Shown one piece after another: positions 1 through 8,361 of a stretch of DNA of 33,471 nt. The first letter of the stretch is position 1, and each line of letters starts with the position of its first letter. The stretch is from contig CAYLXI010000002.1 in the NCBI GenBank assembly GCA_964387695.1, positions 1 to 33,471 of the forward strand, written 5' to 3'. The DNA comes from Thiosulfativibrio sp964387695. Lineage in GTDB: Bacteria; Pseudomonadota; Gammaproteobacteria; Thiomicrospirales; Thiomicrospiraceae. The translations under genes were made by a program, and so were the position numbers. Below the pieces are notes generated by a model. The model did not search any database. It was not told the origin of the DNA and worked only from the letters and a program-made list of their open reading frames with translations.

Positions 1-96
1 GTCTGTTTGGTCGCAAAGTTGAGAAACCTCATGCTTTGAAAGGGTTTGCAAAGAACCTGCTGGGCGAATTAATACTTTGTTGTCTAAGTTTTTCAT
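1..96 (-). CDS. ppnN: Nucleotide 5'-monophosphate nucleosidase PpnN, N-terminal fragment
   Basis: The minus strand is open from an ATG at 96-94 to the window edge, giving 32 residues beginning MKNLDNKVLIRPAGSLQTL. The pattern 'PAGSLQTLSKHEV' resembles the start of E. coli YgdH/PpnN (PLGSMDMLSQLEV), which cleaves the N-glycosidic bond of purine and pyrimidine monophosphates. Only the N-terminus is present, so no catalytic residue can be seen. No strong Shine-Dalgarno precedes the ATG. The gene is divergent from the transporter at 167, with 70 bp between them. Identification rests on a short match and is from memory. Confidence 0.55.
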   Translation of the reverse strand, partial: MKNLDNKVLIRPAGSLQTLSKHEVSQLCDQTD

Positions 97-166
97 GATA
101 AATTAAGCCGTTGTCTTTTTTAACGCCCTAAATTATATATTAGGGACAATGTAACATGGAGGTATT

Positions 167-1270
167 ATGCGTGTAAAACAACCTTATGAAGAAGGTTTTT
201 TAATTGTTTTATTACTTTTGGCCGTGATTGGATTGCTATGGCTGTTTTCACCTTTTTTGGAAGCCCTTTTTTTTGCAATGATTTTAGCAACGGCAACTTA
301 TAGTCTTTATGAGTGGGTTTTGCCACGGGTTAAGCATTCAGAAACCTATGCGTCGGGTATTGTTAGCTTGGGAGTTTTTGTGACAGTGATTGCCCCGGTG
401 TCTTATTTGTTAATTGAAGTAAGTTTCCAGATTGGGCATCTATATGCACAAGCACAGGATTGGTTAGCGTTACAAACGCCAGAATCTTTAGGTGAGGCAA
501 ATTCTAAGTTATTAAGTTGGCTATCTTTAGATATAGATACTCAGCAAAGACTGCTGAGTCAGGTAAAAGATAATGCTGAGACGATTATTGCTTTTGTGCA
601 AGAAATTATTGTTTTTTTAGTTCAAGGAGTCGTGGGCAGTACGGCCTCATTTTTAGTGTTTATTTTATTATCAACCTTTGCCTTGTTTTTTTTCTATAGA
701 GACGGTCATCGTATTGCCAATCATTTAAAAGTGTTGTCTCCACTTGAAAATCATTATGACACTATGATTATGACTCGATTTGCTAATTTATCAACCGTAT
801 TGCTATTGTCTATTTTAGGGATTGCATTGCTACAAGGAATTTCATTTTTTATTGTAGCTTTAATATTGGGCTTACCAGCTTTGTTTATTGGCATGGCAAT
901 AGCGATTGCTTCTTTTATTCCTATTGTTGGGGCAACTTTAGTTTGGTTTCCTGTGGCACTTTTTTTAATTGCTACGGGTGAATTTGTAAGTGCTGGGGTT
1001 GTTATCTTTTTTGGAGCCGTGATTAATGGCTTTGTTATTGATAATGTGATGCGCCCGATTCTGATTAATAAAATTGCCACGACATTTAGCCGTGATGGGG
1101 AGGGTTTAAACGCTGCCAACCACACCTTAATTACGGTGCTGTCAACTTTTGCAGGATTAATTCATTTCGGCATAATAGGATTGTTTTTTGGTCCTGTTAT
1201 AGCAGCCATGGCAATTACAGTGATTGAGGTTTATGAGCATAAAAACTCTCATTTACTAGATAAGAGTTAA
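167..1270 (+). CDS. AI-2E/PerM family membrane transporter
   Basis: This 367-residue integral membrane protein belongs to the PerM/YhhT (AI-2E exporter-like) family; the substrate cannot be told from sequence. Hydrophobic segments lie at about 10-50, 60-85, 145-178, 208-235, 238-270, 275-300 and 320-355. A hydrophilic stretch (about 90-140) between the second and third membrane regions is typical of the family. The family-like stretch PIVGATLVWFP lies near residue 252. A GGAGGT Shine-Dalgarno at 158-163 fixes the ATG at 167. The gene is convergent with folE2, and repeat copy R1 fills the gap. Family members include a Na+/H+ antiporter and a proposed AI-2 exporter, so no specific symbol is given. 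Confidence 0.88.
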   Translation: MRVKQPYEEGFLIVLLLLAVIGLLWLFSPFLEALFFAMILATATYSLYEWVLPRVKHSETYASGIVSLGVFVTVIAPVSYLLIEVSFQIGHLYAQAQDWLALQTPESLGEANSKLLSWLSLDIDTQQRLLSQVKDNAETIIAFVQEIIVFLVQGVVGSTASFLVFILLSTFALFFFYRDGHRIANHLKVLSPLENHYDTMIMTRFANLSTVLLLSILGIALLQGISFFIVALILGLPALFIGMAIAIASFIPIVGATLVWFPVALFLIATGEFVSAGVVIFFGAVINGFVIDNVMRPILINKIATTFSRDGEGLNAANHTLITVLSTFAGLIHFGIIGLFFGPVIAAMAITVIEVYEHKNSHLLDKS

Positions 1271-1352
1271 AATCCAAATCCTTACTTAGAAAACTGGCAT
1301 ATAGCACTATGTTTTGCCCGCTATATCCAATTTCTAAGTAGGGATTTGGATT
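1271..1352. repeat. Dispersed inverted repeat R1 (MITE/REP-like)
   Basis: An 82-bp near-palindrome lies between the convergent perM-like gene and folE2. Perfect 11-bp termini (AATCCAAATCC / GGATTTGGATT) continue inward as arms related to TTACTTAGAAAACTGGCATA. It has no ORF. The same arms recur elsewhere in the window (R2 to R9). The hairpin could terminate transcription from both sides, but there is no clean T-tract. Confidence 0.8.
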
Positions 1353-1374
1353 AATATGATACCTTTGAGATGAT

Positions 1375-2319
1375 TTACAGGCGATCCATTAGGTTAGGGT
1401 CGTCTATATAGCCGTTTTTAATGCCTTTGGTCACAATGGCAACGGCATCGTGTGGATGTAAGCTTTCTAAGTGATTCATTCTAACCCAATAATCTAAAAA
1501 ATTAGGGTTAGATTCTAGCTTATTTTGCATGCGTCTTGAAGCATCTTCGCAGAACATTAAGTTTGCAGCATTAAGTCGGGCAAATTCTTGCTCATCTTCG
1601 CGTTTTACTGTTGCTTGTACAGGCGTTTGTACCGCGTCTTCAATTTGGTTGATGATGTCTGATAAATCTAAGGTATCTACCGTGGCAACTTTTAGCTTTA
1701 CCTGAGCATAAGAACGCTGGCTGTGAGGGGTAGCACAAATACCTTCTGGAGATCCCAGCCAGTTAATAATGGTTTGGTAATCTAGCTGCTTATCGTTAAA
1801 ATTTTCTTCAAAAGCTTCTTGAATTAATTGACGAGATAGGGCAGCGGAACAGGGGCAGGTAGATGAATAGGGGACAGTAATCGCAATTTCGCATTCAAAT
1901 TTACCGCTACGCATTTCTCCTCGCAAAATGGTTGGGTAATGCTTCCACCCGCTGTTATCACTTTTTAAAGATTGACGCCTTTCATAGTAATCAAGCTGAA
2001 ATTCAACAAAAGCATTGTTGCTAAGGTTTTGATGAGAGTCAATAAATGCTTTAAGGATATCTTCAATTCGCTTAGGAGAAAGAGGTTCTGCCGAGCCCAT
2101 TTCATCTAAAATTAAAAATAGGCGAGACATATGAATGCCTTTGCTTTCCGCATCATCTAAGCTAACATATGCCTGTACTAGAGATGAAAGTTTAAGGTTC
2201 TCGGGTTCTTTGGTCGAGATAATAATGGGCAGTTCAATACCGCTCATTCCAACCCAGTTTAGTTTTCCTTGTGCGCCTTGATTTGGCTGACAGGCGATAT
2301 CGGGCATGTGCTTCGTCAT
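1375..2319 (-). CDS. folE2: GTP cyclohydrolase FolE2 (type IB)
   Basis: FolE2 (GCYH-IB) converts GTP to 7,8-dihydroneopterin triphosphate, the first step of folate and pterin synthesis, in the cytoplasm. The protein has 314 residues. The signature STCPCSAAL places the family's active-site cysteine at about C155 or C157. The conserved PHSQRS histidine is H199, and a second histidine cluster LHPHDAV lies at 288-293. FolE2 tolerates metals other than zinc and replaces or backs up FolE in many bacteria. The minus-strand AAGGA just upstream supports the ATG at 2319. mqo is upstream on the same strand, separated by repeat R2, and the pterin reductase folM is nearby. I saw no Zur-like operator. Confidence 0.95.
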   Translation of the reverse strand: MTKHMPDIACQPNQGAQGKLNWVGMSGIELPIIISTKEPENLKLSSLVQAYVSLDDAESKGIHMSRLFLILDEMGSAEPLSPKRIEDILKAFIDSHQNLSNNAFVEFQLDYYERRQSLKSDNSGWKHYPTILRGEMRSGKFECEIAITVPYSSTCPCSAALSRQLIQEAFEENFNDKQLDYQTIINWLGSPEGICATPHSQRSYAQVKLKVATVDTLDLSDIINQIEDAVQTPVQATVKREDEQEFARLNAANLMFCEDASRRMQNKLESNPNFLDYWVRMNHLESLHPHDAVAIVTKGIKNGYIDDPNLMDRL

Positions 2320-2387
2320 GCAATTTCCTTCGTCATGGGGCTATTTAAATGAACTTGCATTATGTTTTCAAGTCATTAGTTTATAAA

Positions 2388-2543
2388 CCAAAATCCCTAC
2401 TTAGAAAACTGGCATATAGCACCAGCTCTTGCCCGTTATGCATTCACAAAAAATACTTTCTTAGTTTTAAACCAAGACTTTTTGCAAACACTTAGCGAAC
2501 AAGCTCTAGCACTTTATATCCAGCCTCTAAGCAGTGATTCGAG
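2388..2543. repeat. Dispersed inverted repeat R2, longest copy
   Basis: This copy of about 156 bp lies in the 392-bp gap upstream of folE2. Its left arm reads AAATCCCTACTTAGAAAACT, then GGCATATAGCACCAGC. Its right arm is CCAGCCTCTAAGCAGTGATTC, a different variant of the arm sequence. About 75 bp of non-coding internal sequence separates the arms. R5 looks like the same two arms joined without the middle, so R2 is probably closer to the full element. The rest of the gap (2320-2387 and 2544-2711) holds the folE2 upstream region and the mqo terminator. Confidence 0.75.
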
Positions 2544-2633
2544 TATAAAAATTGAATAAACCTTGTTAAATAGCCAGTTGTGATAAAACCTAAATAAAAT
2601 ATAGGTATTTGAATAAAAAATAGCATTCTAGCA

Positions 2634-2658
2634 GAAAAACCTAGCGATAAACTAGGTT
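2634..2658 (-). terminator. Rho-independent terminator after mqo
   Basis: On the minus strand a 7-bp perfect stem AACCTAG/CTAGGTT with a 7-nt loop runs straight into TTTTTC. It lies 54 bp beyond the mqo stop codon, in the right orientation for mqo. Confidence 0.7.
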
Positions 2659-2711
2659 AATTTTGTTTTTAGTTTTTTTACAAGACAAAGAAATTATATT
2701 TAGCCATTTTA

Positions 2712-4052
2712 TTAAAGATCTTTTCCTTCAAGTAGCTCATTAATAATATCTTCTTGGTGAAGTGTGATTTTTAGTTTTTTACAGATTATTTTTGCGTCTC
2801 GGTAGGCGTTACCTAAACAGGTGGTTGCACCTGGTGAGGGTGTCATGTTAAAAATTATATTGCCATTTTCGGGAACGATGCTGGCTTCACCTAGCTTGAG
2901 TTCCATGGTTTTTTTGTCTATAACTTGCCCACGAATTCCACCATAGCCTTTAGCATAACAAAGATTTTCAGTGGTTAAATCAGGGATGATTTTTTGAGCA
3001 TCTTTAGCAAATAGTTTTTTATTAAGAACAGGTACTTCAAATAAAAAGTTACGAAAAATATAATTACGGATAGTGCTGTCTTTCATTAAATTCCAAAAAA
3101 CTTTTAGCACTTTGCGGTCAAGCTTTAAGCTTTTCCAAAAGTCTAAGTAAGTCCCTCCAGTGTATCTTTCCAATTTTGGCATAGCAAGAGCAGTAGGTCC
3201 TAAACGGGTTTTATCAGGTTCTGTAATGTCTGGGTCGCCATGCAGAGCGGCAAAAGGAAGTTTGTCGTTTTGCATGGTATAAACTTTACCATTTAGGGTT
3301 TTAGGAATAAAGTAAAAACTGCCTGCCATAGGTAAAATAGACATGTCCATGCCATAGCCTAATTGGTTGGCTAGCATTAAACTGTGCGCACCCGCAGAAA
3401 CAACGACAAACTTTGCCATAAAAGTGCCTTGGGCAGTTTGTAGCTCAAAACGATCATCAAATTGTACAATCCTTTCTACTTTGGAGCTTAAGGAGACTTG
3501 TATTTCTTTGCCTGTATGTCGAGCAGAGTCAATGAATGATTTTGTTAAAATGCCATAGTCCACCGCAGAGTATTCGTTAGTGCAGCCAGAAGCCAAAATC
3601 TTTTCTGGGCGAGGATGACCATTTTTTAGGGCAACACTTGGTTCTACCTCTGCAATGCGTTGGGCATTCCAAAGTTCCATGTAGGGGAAGTCGGCTTTAA
3701 ATTCTTCATGGCGTTTTTCTAGTCTTTCACATTCATCGTCGCCAACAGCTAAAATCATTTTAGGGAACTTGAAAAGAAAGTTGTTTTTAGGAACTTGTTC
3801 AGAATATTTAACCAGCATATTTGCTGTTCGTTTAACGGAGATGGCTTTTTCAAGAGTATAATTGGTTTCAATATCTCCGCAGTGTAAAGTTTGGCTGTTG
3901 CTACGAGCGTTAGAGTTAAGCGGAGCTAAAGAACCATATTTTTCTATGATAGCAATAGTTTTGGTATCGGAATATTTTGCTAAAATATAGGCAAGAGAGG
4001 TTCCTGTAATACCTCCGCCAACAATGATGACATCAAAAACTCTATTTTGCAT
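2712..4052 (-). CDS. mqo: Malate:quinone oxidoreductase (FAD-dependent)
   Basis: Probable Mqo, a peripheral membrane flavoenzyme that oxidises malate to oxaloacetate and passes electrons to quinone. The protein has 446 residues. The FAD-binding Rossmann motif VGGGITG is at 11-17. The stretch NARSNSQTLHCGDIETNY (about 48-65) and the C-terminal YGGIRGQ and PSPGATTCLGNA motifs match my memory of the Helicobacter/Campylobacter-type Mqo rather than the classical enterobacterial one. A generic DAO-family dehydrogenase (for example an L-2-hydroxyglutarate oxidase) is the main alternative. The gene stands alone, with its own terminator at 2634-2658. It is divergent from folM with 80 bp between them. 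The Shine-Dalgarno is weak. Confidence 0.8.
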   Translation of the reverse strand: MQNRVFDVIIVGGGITGTSLAYILAKYSDTKTIAIIEKYGSLAPLNSNARSNSQTLHCGDIETNYTLEKAISVKRTANMLVKYSEQVPKNNFLFKFPKMILAVGDDECERLEKRHEEFKADFPYMELWNAQRIAEVEPSVALKNGHPRPEKILASGCTNEYSAVDYGILTKSFIDSARHTGKEIQVSLSSKVERIVQFDDRFELQTAQGTFMAKFVVVSAGAHSLMLANQLGYGMDMSILPMAGSFYFIPKTLNGKVYTMQNDKLPFAALHGDPDITEPDKTRLGPTALAMPKLERYTGGTYLDFWKSLKLDRKVLKVFWNLMKDSTIRNYIFRNFLFEVPVLNKKLFAKDAQKIIPDLTTENLCYAKGYGGIRGQVIDKKTMELKLGEASIVPENGNIIFNMTPSPGATTCLGNAYRDAKIICKKLKITLHQEDIINELLEGKDL

Positions 4053-4132
4053 AAGAAAATTGTAACCTGAGAATATTAAATTAGTATGTCATTGTACCTT
4101 AATCCTCATTATATTAAAAAGGACTTAATTTT

Positions 4133-4837
4133 ATGGTTATTAAAAATGCAGTATTGATTACAGGAGCAAGCCAAAGAATAGGCTTTTATCTGGCAGAATC
4201 TTTTTTAAAAGAAGGTCTTTATCCTGTCGTATTTACTTACAGAACTTTTCGCCCAGGTGTTCAGGCTTTAATTGATCAAGGAGCGACTGGGATTCAAGTG
4301 GATTTTACCGTTAATAAAAGCTTGTATGATTTTCTTGAAATTTTACCTAAAAAAATATTTAGTTTGCGAGCGGTAGTGCATAATGCATCTTTATGGATAA
4401 AAGAAGATCGTTTAAAAGATTTTTCTTGTCATTATCAAGAAATGTTTCAGGTGCATATGATAGCTCCTTACCTCGTTAATAAAGCTTGCTATCCTTTGCT
4501 TAAAAAGGCATCTCATCATATAAAAGATATTATTGCGATTAGTGATGCAAAAACTAAACAGGGTGATGACAGTCAAATTGCTTATCTAGCCACTAAGGCA
4601 GGTTTGGAGTCAATGACCAAGTCTTTTGCTCAAGCCTTTTCACCTGAGGTTAAAGTGAATGCGATTTTACCAGGCCTGGTAATTTTTAATGAAGATGATT
4701 CAGAAAATTATAAGGCCAAACGACTCGCAGAAATGGCAATTTCTATAGAACCAGGAGCGGATATTATTTGGCAAAGTGTGCAGCACTTAATGTCTTTGCC
4801 AAATACCACAGGACAGGCAATAAGTCTAGGGTCTTAA
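4133..4837 (+). CDS. folM: Dihydromonapterin/dihydrofolate reductase FolM (SDR family)
   Basis: A 234-residue short-chain dehydrogenase/reductase. The nucleotide-binding motif TGASQRIG (10-17) has the Arg typical of NADPH-preferring pterin reductases. The catalytic YxxxK is Y151-K155, and the conserved HNAS is at 83-86. E. coli FolM aligns along its length (RAVVHNAS/RAILHNAS, APEVKVN/SPEVKVN, LVIFNE/LILFNE). FolM reduces dihydromonapterin to tetrahydromonapterin and has weak dihydrofolate reductase activity. AAGGA lies about 12 bp before the ATG. The gene carries one copy of the 14-bp palindrome at codons 179-183 (LPGLV). It is convergent with rluF across repeat R3. Confidence 0.88.
   Translation: MVIKNAVLITGASQRIGFYLAESFLKEGLYPVVFTYRTFRPGVQALIDQGATGIQVDFTVNKSLYDFLEILPKKIFSLRAVVHNASLWIKEDRLKDFSCHYQEMFQVHMIAPYLVNKACYPLLKKASHHIKDIIAISDAKTKQGDDSQIAYLATKAGLESMTKSFAQAFSPEVKVNAILPGLVIFNEDDSENYKAKRLAEMAISIEPGADIIWQSVQHLMSLPNTTGQAISLGS
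4668..4681. repeat. 14-bp palindrome TACCAGGCCTGGTA, copy 1
   Basis: A perfect palindrome inside folM, read as LPGLV (TTA CCA GGC CTG GTA). It contains two abutting CCWGG sites. The same 14 bases occur at 15215, 23951 and 28481. Confidence 0.9.
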
Positions 4838-4841
4838 GTTT

Positions 4842-4905
4842 CCCGCACCCCTACTTAGAAAGTTGGCGTATAGCACCACCAGTTTCTACTAAGCAGGAAT
4901 TCGGG
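4842..4905. repeat. Dispersed inverted repeat R3
   Basis: A 64-bp copy fills the gap between convergent folM and rluF. The outer arms are CCCG...CGGG. The inner left arm is CCCTACTTAGAAAGTTGGCG, followed by TATAGCACCA; the right arm is AGTTTCTACTAAGCAGGAATT. It may serve as a bidirectional terminator. Confidence 0.75.
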
Positions 4906-4910
4906 TAAAA

Positions 4911-5756
4911 TTATCCTCTAGATTTTTGTACAATCTTTTTTGTTCTTAAATTTTTGGGTTTTTTAAGGGTGCTGGTATTGTGATTTGTATGTAATGAAGT
5001 TTTTTTAGTTGAATGACTTGCGGTTTTTTGCGAGCTTGAGAGTGCTTGGTTTATTTCGGACATTTCTTCTTTAGTTAAGTTGCGCCATTGCCCTACTTTA
5101 AGGTTTCCTAGTGTTACATTCATAATTCTAGAACGGATGAGTTTTGTAACTTTGTAGCCTAAATATGTACACATGCGACGAATTTGGCGGTTTAACCCTT
5201 GGGTTAAAATAATGTTAAATACATATTGGCTGTGTTTTTGAACTTTGCAGGGTTGAGTTGTTGTGTCTAAAACAGGAATGCCTTTTGACATTCTATTAAT
5301 AAAGTCAAGTGTAATAGGGCGGTTAACCGTAACAATATATTCTTTATCATGGGCATTTTCAGCACGCAAAATTTTATTAACGATATCACCATCATTGGTT
5401 AAAAATATTAAACCTTCAGAAGGTTTGTCTAAGCGGCCAATAGGGAAAATTCTTTGGGGGTGATTAATGGCATCGGTGATGTTGCCAGCAACAGATTTTA
5501 ATGTGGTGCAGGTAATGCCAATGGGCTTGTGGTAAGCGAGATAGATTCTGTCAGTTTTATCTGCCGCACAGGCTAGAATTCTCTGCCCTTTTATAAAAAC
5601 TTCATCATCATGAAATACTTGAGTGCCAATGGGAGCAATTTCTCCATTTATAGAAACACTTTTCTGTTCAATAAGCTGATCTGCTTCACGTCGAGAACAG
5701 TAACCAGAGTCACTAATGAACTTATTAAGGCGAATACTTTGAAAGGATTTTGGCAT
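4911..5756 (-). CDS. rluF: 23S rRNA pseudouridine(2604) synthase RluF
   Basis: RsuA/RluB/E/F-type pseudouridine synthase of 281 residues. An N-terminal S4 RNA-binding domain (about 8-60, with the CSRREAD motif at 20-26) is followed by the catalytic domain. GRLD gives the nucleophile D110. QGLNRQIRRM and RTRIMNV-like motifs are as in E. coli RluF, to which the match is closest; that enzyme modifies U2604 of 23S rRNA. The tail after about residue 240 is a low-complexity Ser/Thr/Lys stretch, also seen in RluF. RluB is the main alternative. The gene is divergent from glmS. Confidence 0.88.
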   Translation of the reverse strand: MPKSFQSIRLNKFISDSGYCSRREADQLIEQKSVSINGEIAPIGTQVFHDDEVFIKGQRILACAADKTDRIYLAYHKPIGITCTTLKSVAGNITDAINHPQRIFPIGRLDKPSEGLIFLTNDGDIVNKILRAENAHDKEYIVTVNRPITLDFINRMSKGIPVLDTTTQPCKVQKHSQYVFNIILTQGLNRQIRRMCTYLGYKVTKLIRSRIMNVTLGNLKVGQWRNLTKEEMSEINQALSSSQKTASHSTKKTSLHTNHNTSTLKKPKNLRTKKIVQKSRG

Positions 5757-5886
5757 TAAATATTAATTCGATTTATTTATTGTCATTAAAACGACCCCCT
5801 AAGGAATCGTTTAAATCAAGCAAGATAGTTGCTTGTTATTTCATTTTAGAGTAACATTTTTTAATTATATATTTTTGGAGAATATT

Positions 5887-7773
5887 ATGTGCGGAATTGT
5901 TGGAGGAGTAGCAGAAAGAAATGTGGTACCTATTTTATTGGAAGGCTTGCGTCGTCTAGAATATAGGGGTTATGACTCTTCTGGTATTGCTGTATTAAGA
6001 TTAGGCGACAAGGAATCACAGGGTTCTAAAAACGCTACCGATATTTTGCGTCAAAGATCTTTGGGTAAAATTAAAAATTTATCTCAAAAAATTGAACAAA
6101 GTACTGAAAAGTTTTCTGGTCAGACAGGCATTGCTCATACTCGCTGGGCAACACATGGTGTTCCTTCTGAAAACAATGCCCATCCTCATATCTGCAATGA
6201 TCAAGTAGCGGTTGTGCATAATGGAATTATTGAAAATTATCAAACCCTTAAAGCTAAACAAGTTTCTCAAGGACATAACTTTACTTCAGAAACGGATACA
6301 GAGGTTATCGGTCATGCTATTTATGACGAACTAGATAAAGCTCAAGGAGATTTATTTGAAGCCGTTACTCAGGCTGTTAAACAGTTTGAGGGAGCTTATG
6401 CTTTGGGGGTGGTTTCTGTTGATGATTTGGGCATGCTTGTTGCCGCCAGAAAAGGCAGTCCTTTGGTGATTGGAGTAGGGATAGGTGAATATTTTATTGC
6501 CTCTGATGTATCCGCTTTATTGTCAGTGACGCAAAGATTTATTTTTTTAGAAGAGGGTGATATTGCCAAAATCCAAAAAGATAAGTTAGAAATATTTGAT
6601 GCCAAAGGACAAAAAGTCGAAAGGGTTATTAAACAATCTAATCTTTCTGCTCATTCAGTTGATCTTGGCAAGCATCGCCATTTTATGCATAAAGAAATTT
6701 TTGAGCAGCCTCAGGCGGTGACGAATACTTTAGAGGGTAGAGTCACCAAAGATACGGTTCTTGTGTCTGCCTTTGGTCATCAGGCAGAAGATATTTTTAA
6801 AGGAGTTCAACAAGTTCAAATTATTGCCTGTGGTACAAGTTTTCATGCCGGTCTGGTTGCTAAATATTGGTTTGAAGATATTGTAGGAATGCCTTGTCAG
6901 GTAGAGGTTGCAAGTGAATATCGTTATCGTAATCCTGTAGTGGTTGATAATATGTTATTTGTAACCATTAGCCAATCGGGTGAAACCGCAGATACTTTAG
7001 CCGCATTACAACAAGTTAAGAGTTTTAAAAGCACAAAAAATATTTCAACGCTAAGTATTTGTAATGTTCCTGAGTCTAGTTTAACCCGTGAATCAGATTT
7101 AACCTTTTTAACGCATGCGGGTCCAGAAATAGGTGTTGCTTCAACAAAAGCTTTTACAACACAACTTGTTGCTTTGTCTTTATTAATGGTGGCAATAGGC
7201 AGAGTGAATCACAAGATTTCAGCAGAACGAGAAGCTAGCATTGTTGAGGGATTACATAAATTGCCAGGTTTGCTTACTAAAGTTTTAGGCCATGAAGATA
7301 GAATAAAAGAAGTGGCAGAAATGTTTTCAGATAAGAAAAATGCATTGTTTTTAGGCAGAGGAGTTATGTACCCTATCGCACTTGAGGGGGCGTTGAAACT
7401 TAAAGAGATTAGCTATATTCATGCTGAAGCTTATCCAGCAGGAGAGCTTAAGCATGGGCCTTTAGCTTTAATTGATGAGCAAATACCTGTTGTTGCTATT
7501 GCCCCAATGAATGGCCTTCTTGAAAAAATAAAATCTAACCTACAAGAAGTTAATGCTCGTGGTGGTCAGATGATTGTGTTTGAAGATGCAGAGTCTGGAA
7601 TTAGTTCAGAAAAAGATTTTACCGTCGTAAAAACGACCACAAATGTTGGTAGAATTACCGCACCCATTGTGTTTAATATTCCGCTTCAGCTCTTGAGTTA
7701 TCATGTTGCCTTAATTAAAGGAACTGATGTTGATCAGCCTAGAAACTTAGCCAAATCCGTTACAGTAGAATAG
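5887..7773 (+). CDS. glmS: Glutamine--fructose-6-phosphate aminotransferase GlmS
   Basis: GlmS makes glucosamine-6-phosphate from fructose-6-phosphate and glutamine, the entry to peptidoglycan and LPS amino sugars. The protein has 628 residues. The start must be the ATG at 5887, because the mature protein needs the N-terminal nucleophile Cys2 (MCGIVGG). GGAG at 5877-5880 supports this, although the frame stays open 54 bp further upstream. The Ntn glutaminase domain includes HTRWATHG, and two SIS isomerase domains follow (SQSGETADT, GRG..YPIALEGALKLKEI). The C-terminus LAKSVTVE is the family's canonical ending. The gene stands alone and is divergent from rluF. The 130-bp leader shows no glmS ribozyme, as expected for this class. 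Confidence 0.97.
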   Translation: MCGIVGGVAERNVVPILLEGLRRLEYRGYDSSGIAVLRLGDKESQGSKNATDILRQRSLGKIKNLSQKIEQSTEKFSGQTGIAHTRWATHGVPSENNAHPHICNDQVAVVHNGIIENYQTLKAKQVSQGHNFTSETDTEVIGHAIYDELDKAQGDLFEAVTQAVKQFEGAYALGVVSVDDLGMLVAARKGSPLVIGVGIGEYFIASDVSALLSVTQRFIFLEEGDIAKIQKDKLEIFDAKGQKVERVIKQSNLSAHSVDLGKHRHFMHKEIFEQPQAVTNTLEGRVTKDTVLVSAFGHQAEDIFKGVQQVQIIACGTSFHAGLVAKYWFEDIVGMPCQVEVASEYRYRNPVVVDNMLFVTISQSGETADTLAALQQVKSFKSTKNISTLSICNVPESSLTRESDLTFLTHAGPEIGVASTKAFTTQLVALSLLMVAIGRVNHKISAEREASIVEGLHKLPGLLTKVLGHEDRIKEVAEMFSDKKNALFLGRGVMYPIALEGALKLKEISYIHAEAYPAGELKHGPLALIDEQIPVVAIAPMNGLLEKIKSNLQEVNARGGQMIVFEDAESGISSEKDFTVVKTTTNVGRITAPIVFNIPLQLLSYHVALIKGTDVDQPRNLAKSVTVE

Positions 7774-7869
7774 TTGTTTAGTCCCTAGTTTTTATGTATT
7801 AAAAAGAGTGATTATAAATGACAATTTAGGGTGTTATTGACTTTTAAGAAGTTTTATAACATCCTGTCT

Positions 7870-7946
7870 GCGTTCGTAGCTCAGCTGGATAGAGCACTGC
7901 CCTCCGGAGGCAGGGGTCGGAGGTTCGAATCCTCTCGAGCGCACCA
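7870..7946 (+). tRNA. tRNA-Arg (anticodon CCG)
   Basis: A 77-nt cloverleaf. The acceptor stem is GCGTTCG/CGAGCGC with one T-G pair. The D arm is GCTC...GAGC. The anticodon stem is CTGCC/GGCAG with loop CTCCGGA, so the anticodon is CCG. The T arm is GGAGG TTCGAAT CCTCT (outer pair G-T). The discriminator is A, and the CCA end is encoded. It decodes CGG, a rare codon in such an AT-rich genome. Confidence 0.97.
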
Positions 7947-7953
7947 TTATTTA

Positions 7954-8000
7954 ATGGCATCCCAAATACCTAAGTTGGGATTAGGGGTGTCCATTTTTTT
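7954..8000 (+). terminator. Possible terminator after tRNA-Arg
   Basis: Stem ATCCCAA/TTGGGAT (7959-7981) is nested in an outer ATGG/CCAT pairing and followed by TTTTTTT at about 7993-7999. It lies between the tRNA and the end of yraN on the other strand, so either transcript could use it. Confidence 0.4.
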
Positions 8001-8013
8001 GCAAATGACTAGC

Positions 8014-8361
8014 TTAAAATATGTTTTGAAGCCAATTAATTTCATGATTAAGCAAGCTAACCAAGTCAAATTGCATCGGGCTATTTTGGTATTGAGGGTG
8101 TTTAAGTAAAAAAATTTGGGCACATTTAATTAAGCGTTGTTGTTTGGTGTGTGTTATAAACTCAGCAGGGTGTCCAAAGTTTGAGTTTTTTCTAGCTTTA
8201 ACTTCAATAAAGTGCAAAACATTTTCTTTAAGAATAATCAGATCTATTTCACCCCCCTTACAGTAATAATTTTTTTCAATTATTTGACAGCCTTGTTTTG
8301 TTAGAAATTTAGCTGCTAAGCCTTCTTCTTTAGCCCCTTTTCTTGCTTTTTTAAACAGCAT
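8014..8361 (-). CDS. yraN: YraN family (UPF0102) nuclease-fold protein
   Basis: A 115-residue protein of the UPF0102/YraN family, which has a restriction-endonuclease-like fold. The motif GEIDLI...FIEVKAR supplies the fold's acidic/Lys pattern (E38, D40, E53, K55). Its biological role is not settled. Its ATG overlaps the lpoA stop (TAATG at 8363-8359), so the two are translationally coupled. The rsmI | lpoA-yraN arrangement is the same as in E. coli. Confidence 0.92.
   Translation of the reverse strand: MLFKKARKGAKEEGLAAKFLTKQGCQIIEKNYYCKGGEIDLIILKENVLHFIEVKARKNSNFGHPAEFITHTKQQRLIKCAQIFLLKHPQYQNSPMQFDLVSLLNHEINWLQNIF

Noticed and set aside
754..1125. A 123-codon minus-strand frame inside the PerM-like gene
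   Set aside because: It is fully antisense to a clear membrane protein gene, and its Ile/Thr/Lys-rich product matches nothing. The frame is a codon-usage shadow.
5833..5886. An 18-residue N-terminal extension of GlmS
   Set aside because: GlmS needs Cys2 as its free N-terminal nucleophile, and the Shine-Dalgarno GGAG is placed for the ATG at 5887.
7837..7862. TTGACT and TATAAC as a promoter for tRNA-Arg
   Set aside because: The spacer is only 12 bp (14 bp to TAACAT), too short for a sigma-70 promoter. No better pair was found.
7831..8109. A 92-codon open frame across the tRNA-Arg gene
   Set aside because: It reads through the tRNA and overlaps yraN on the other strand. Composition and position mark it as spurious.
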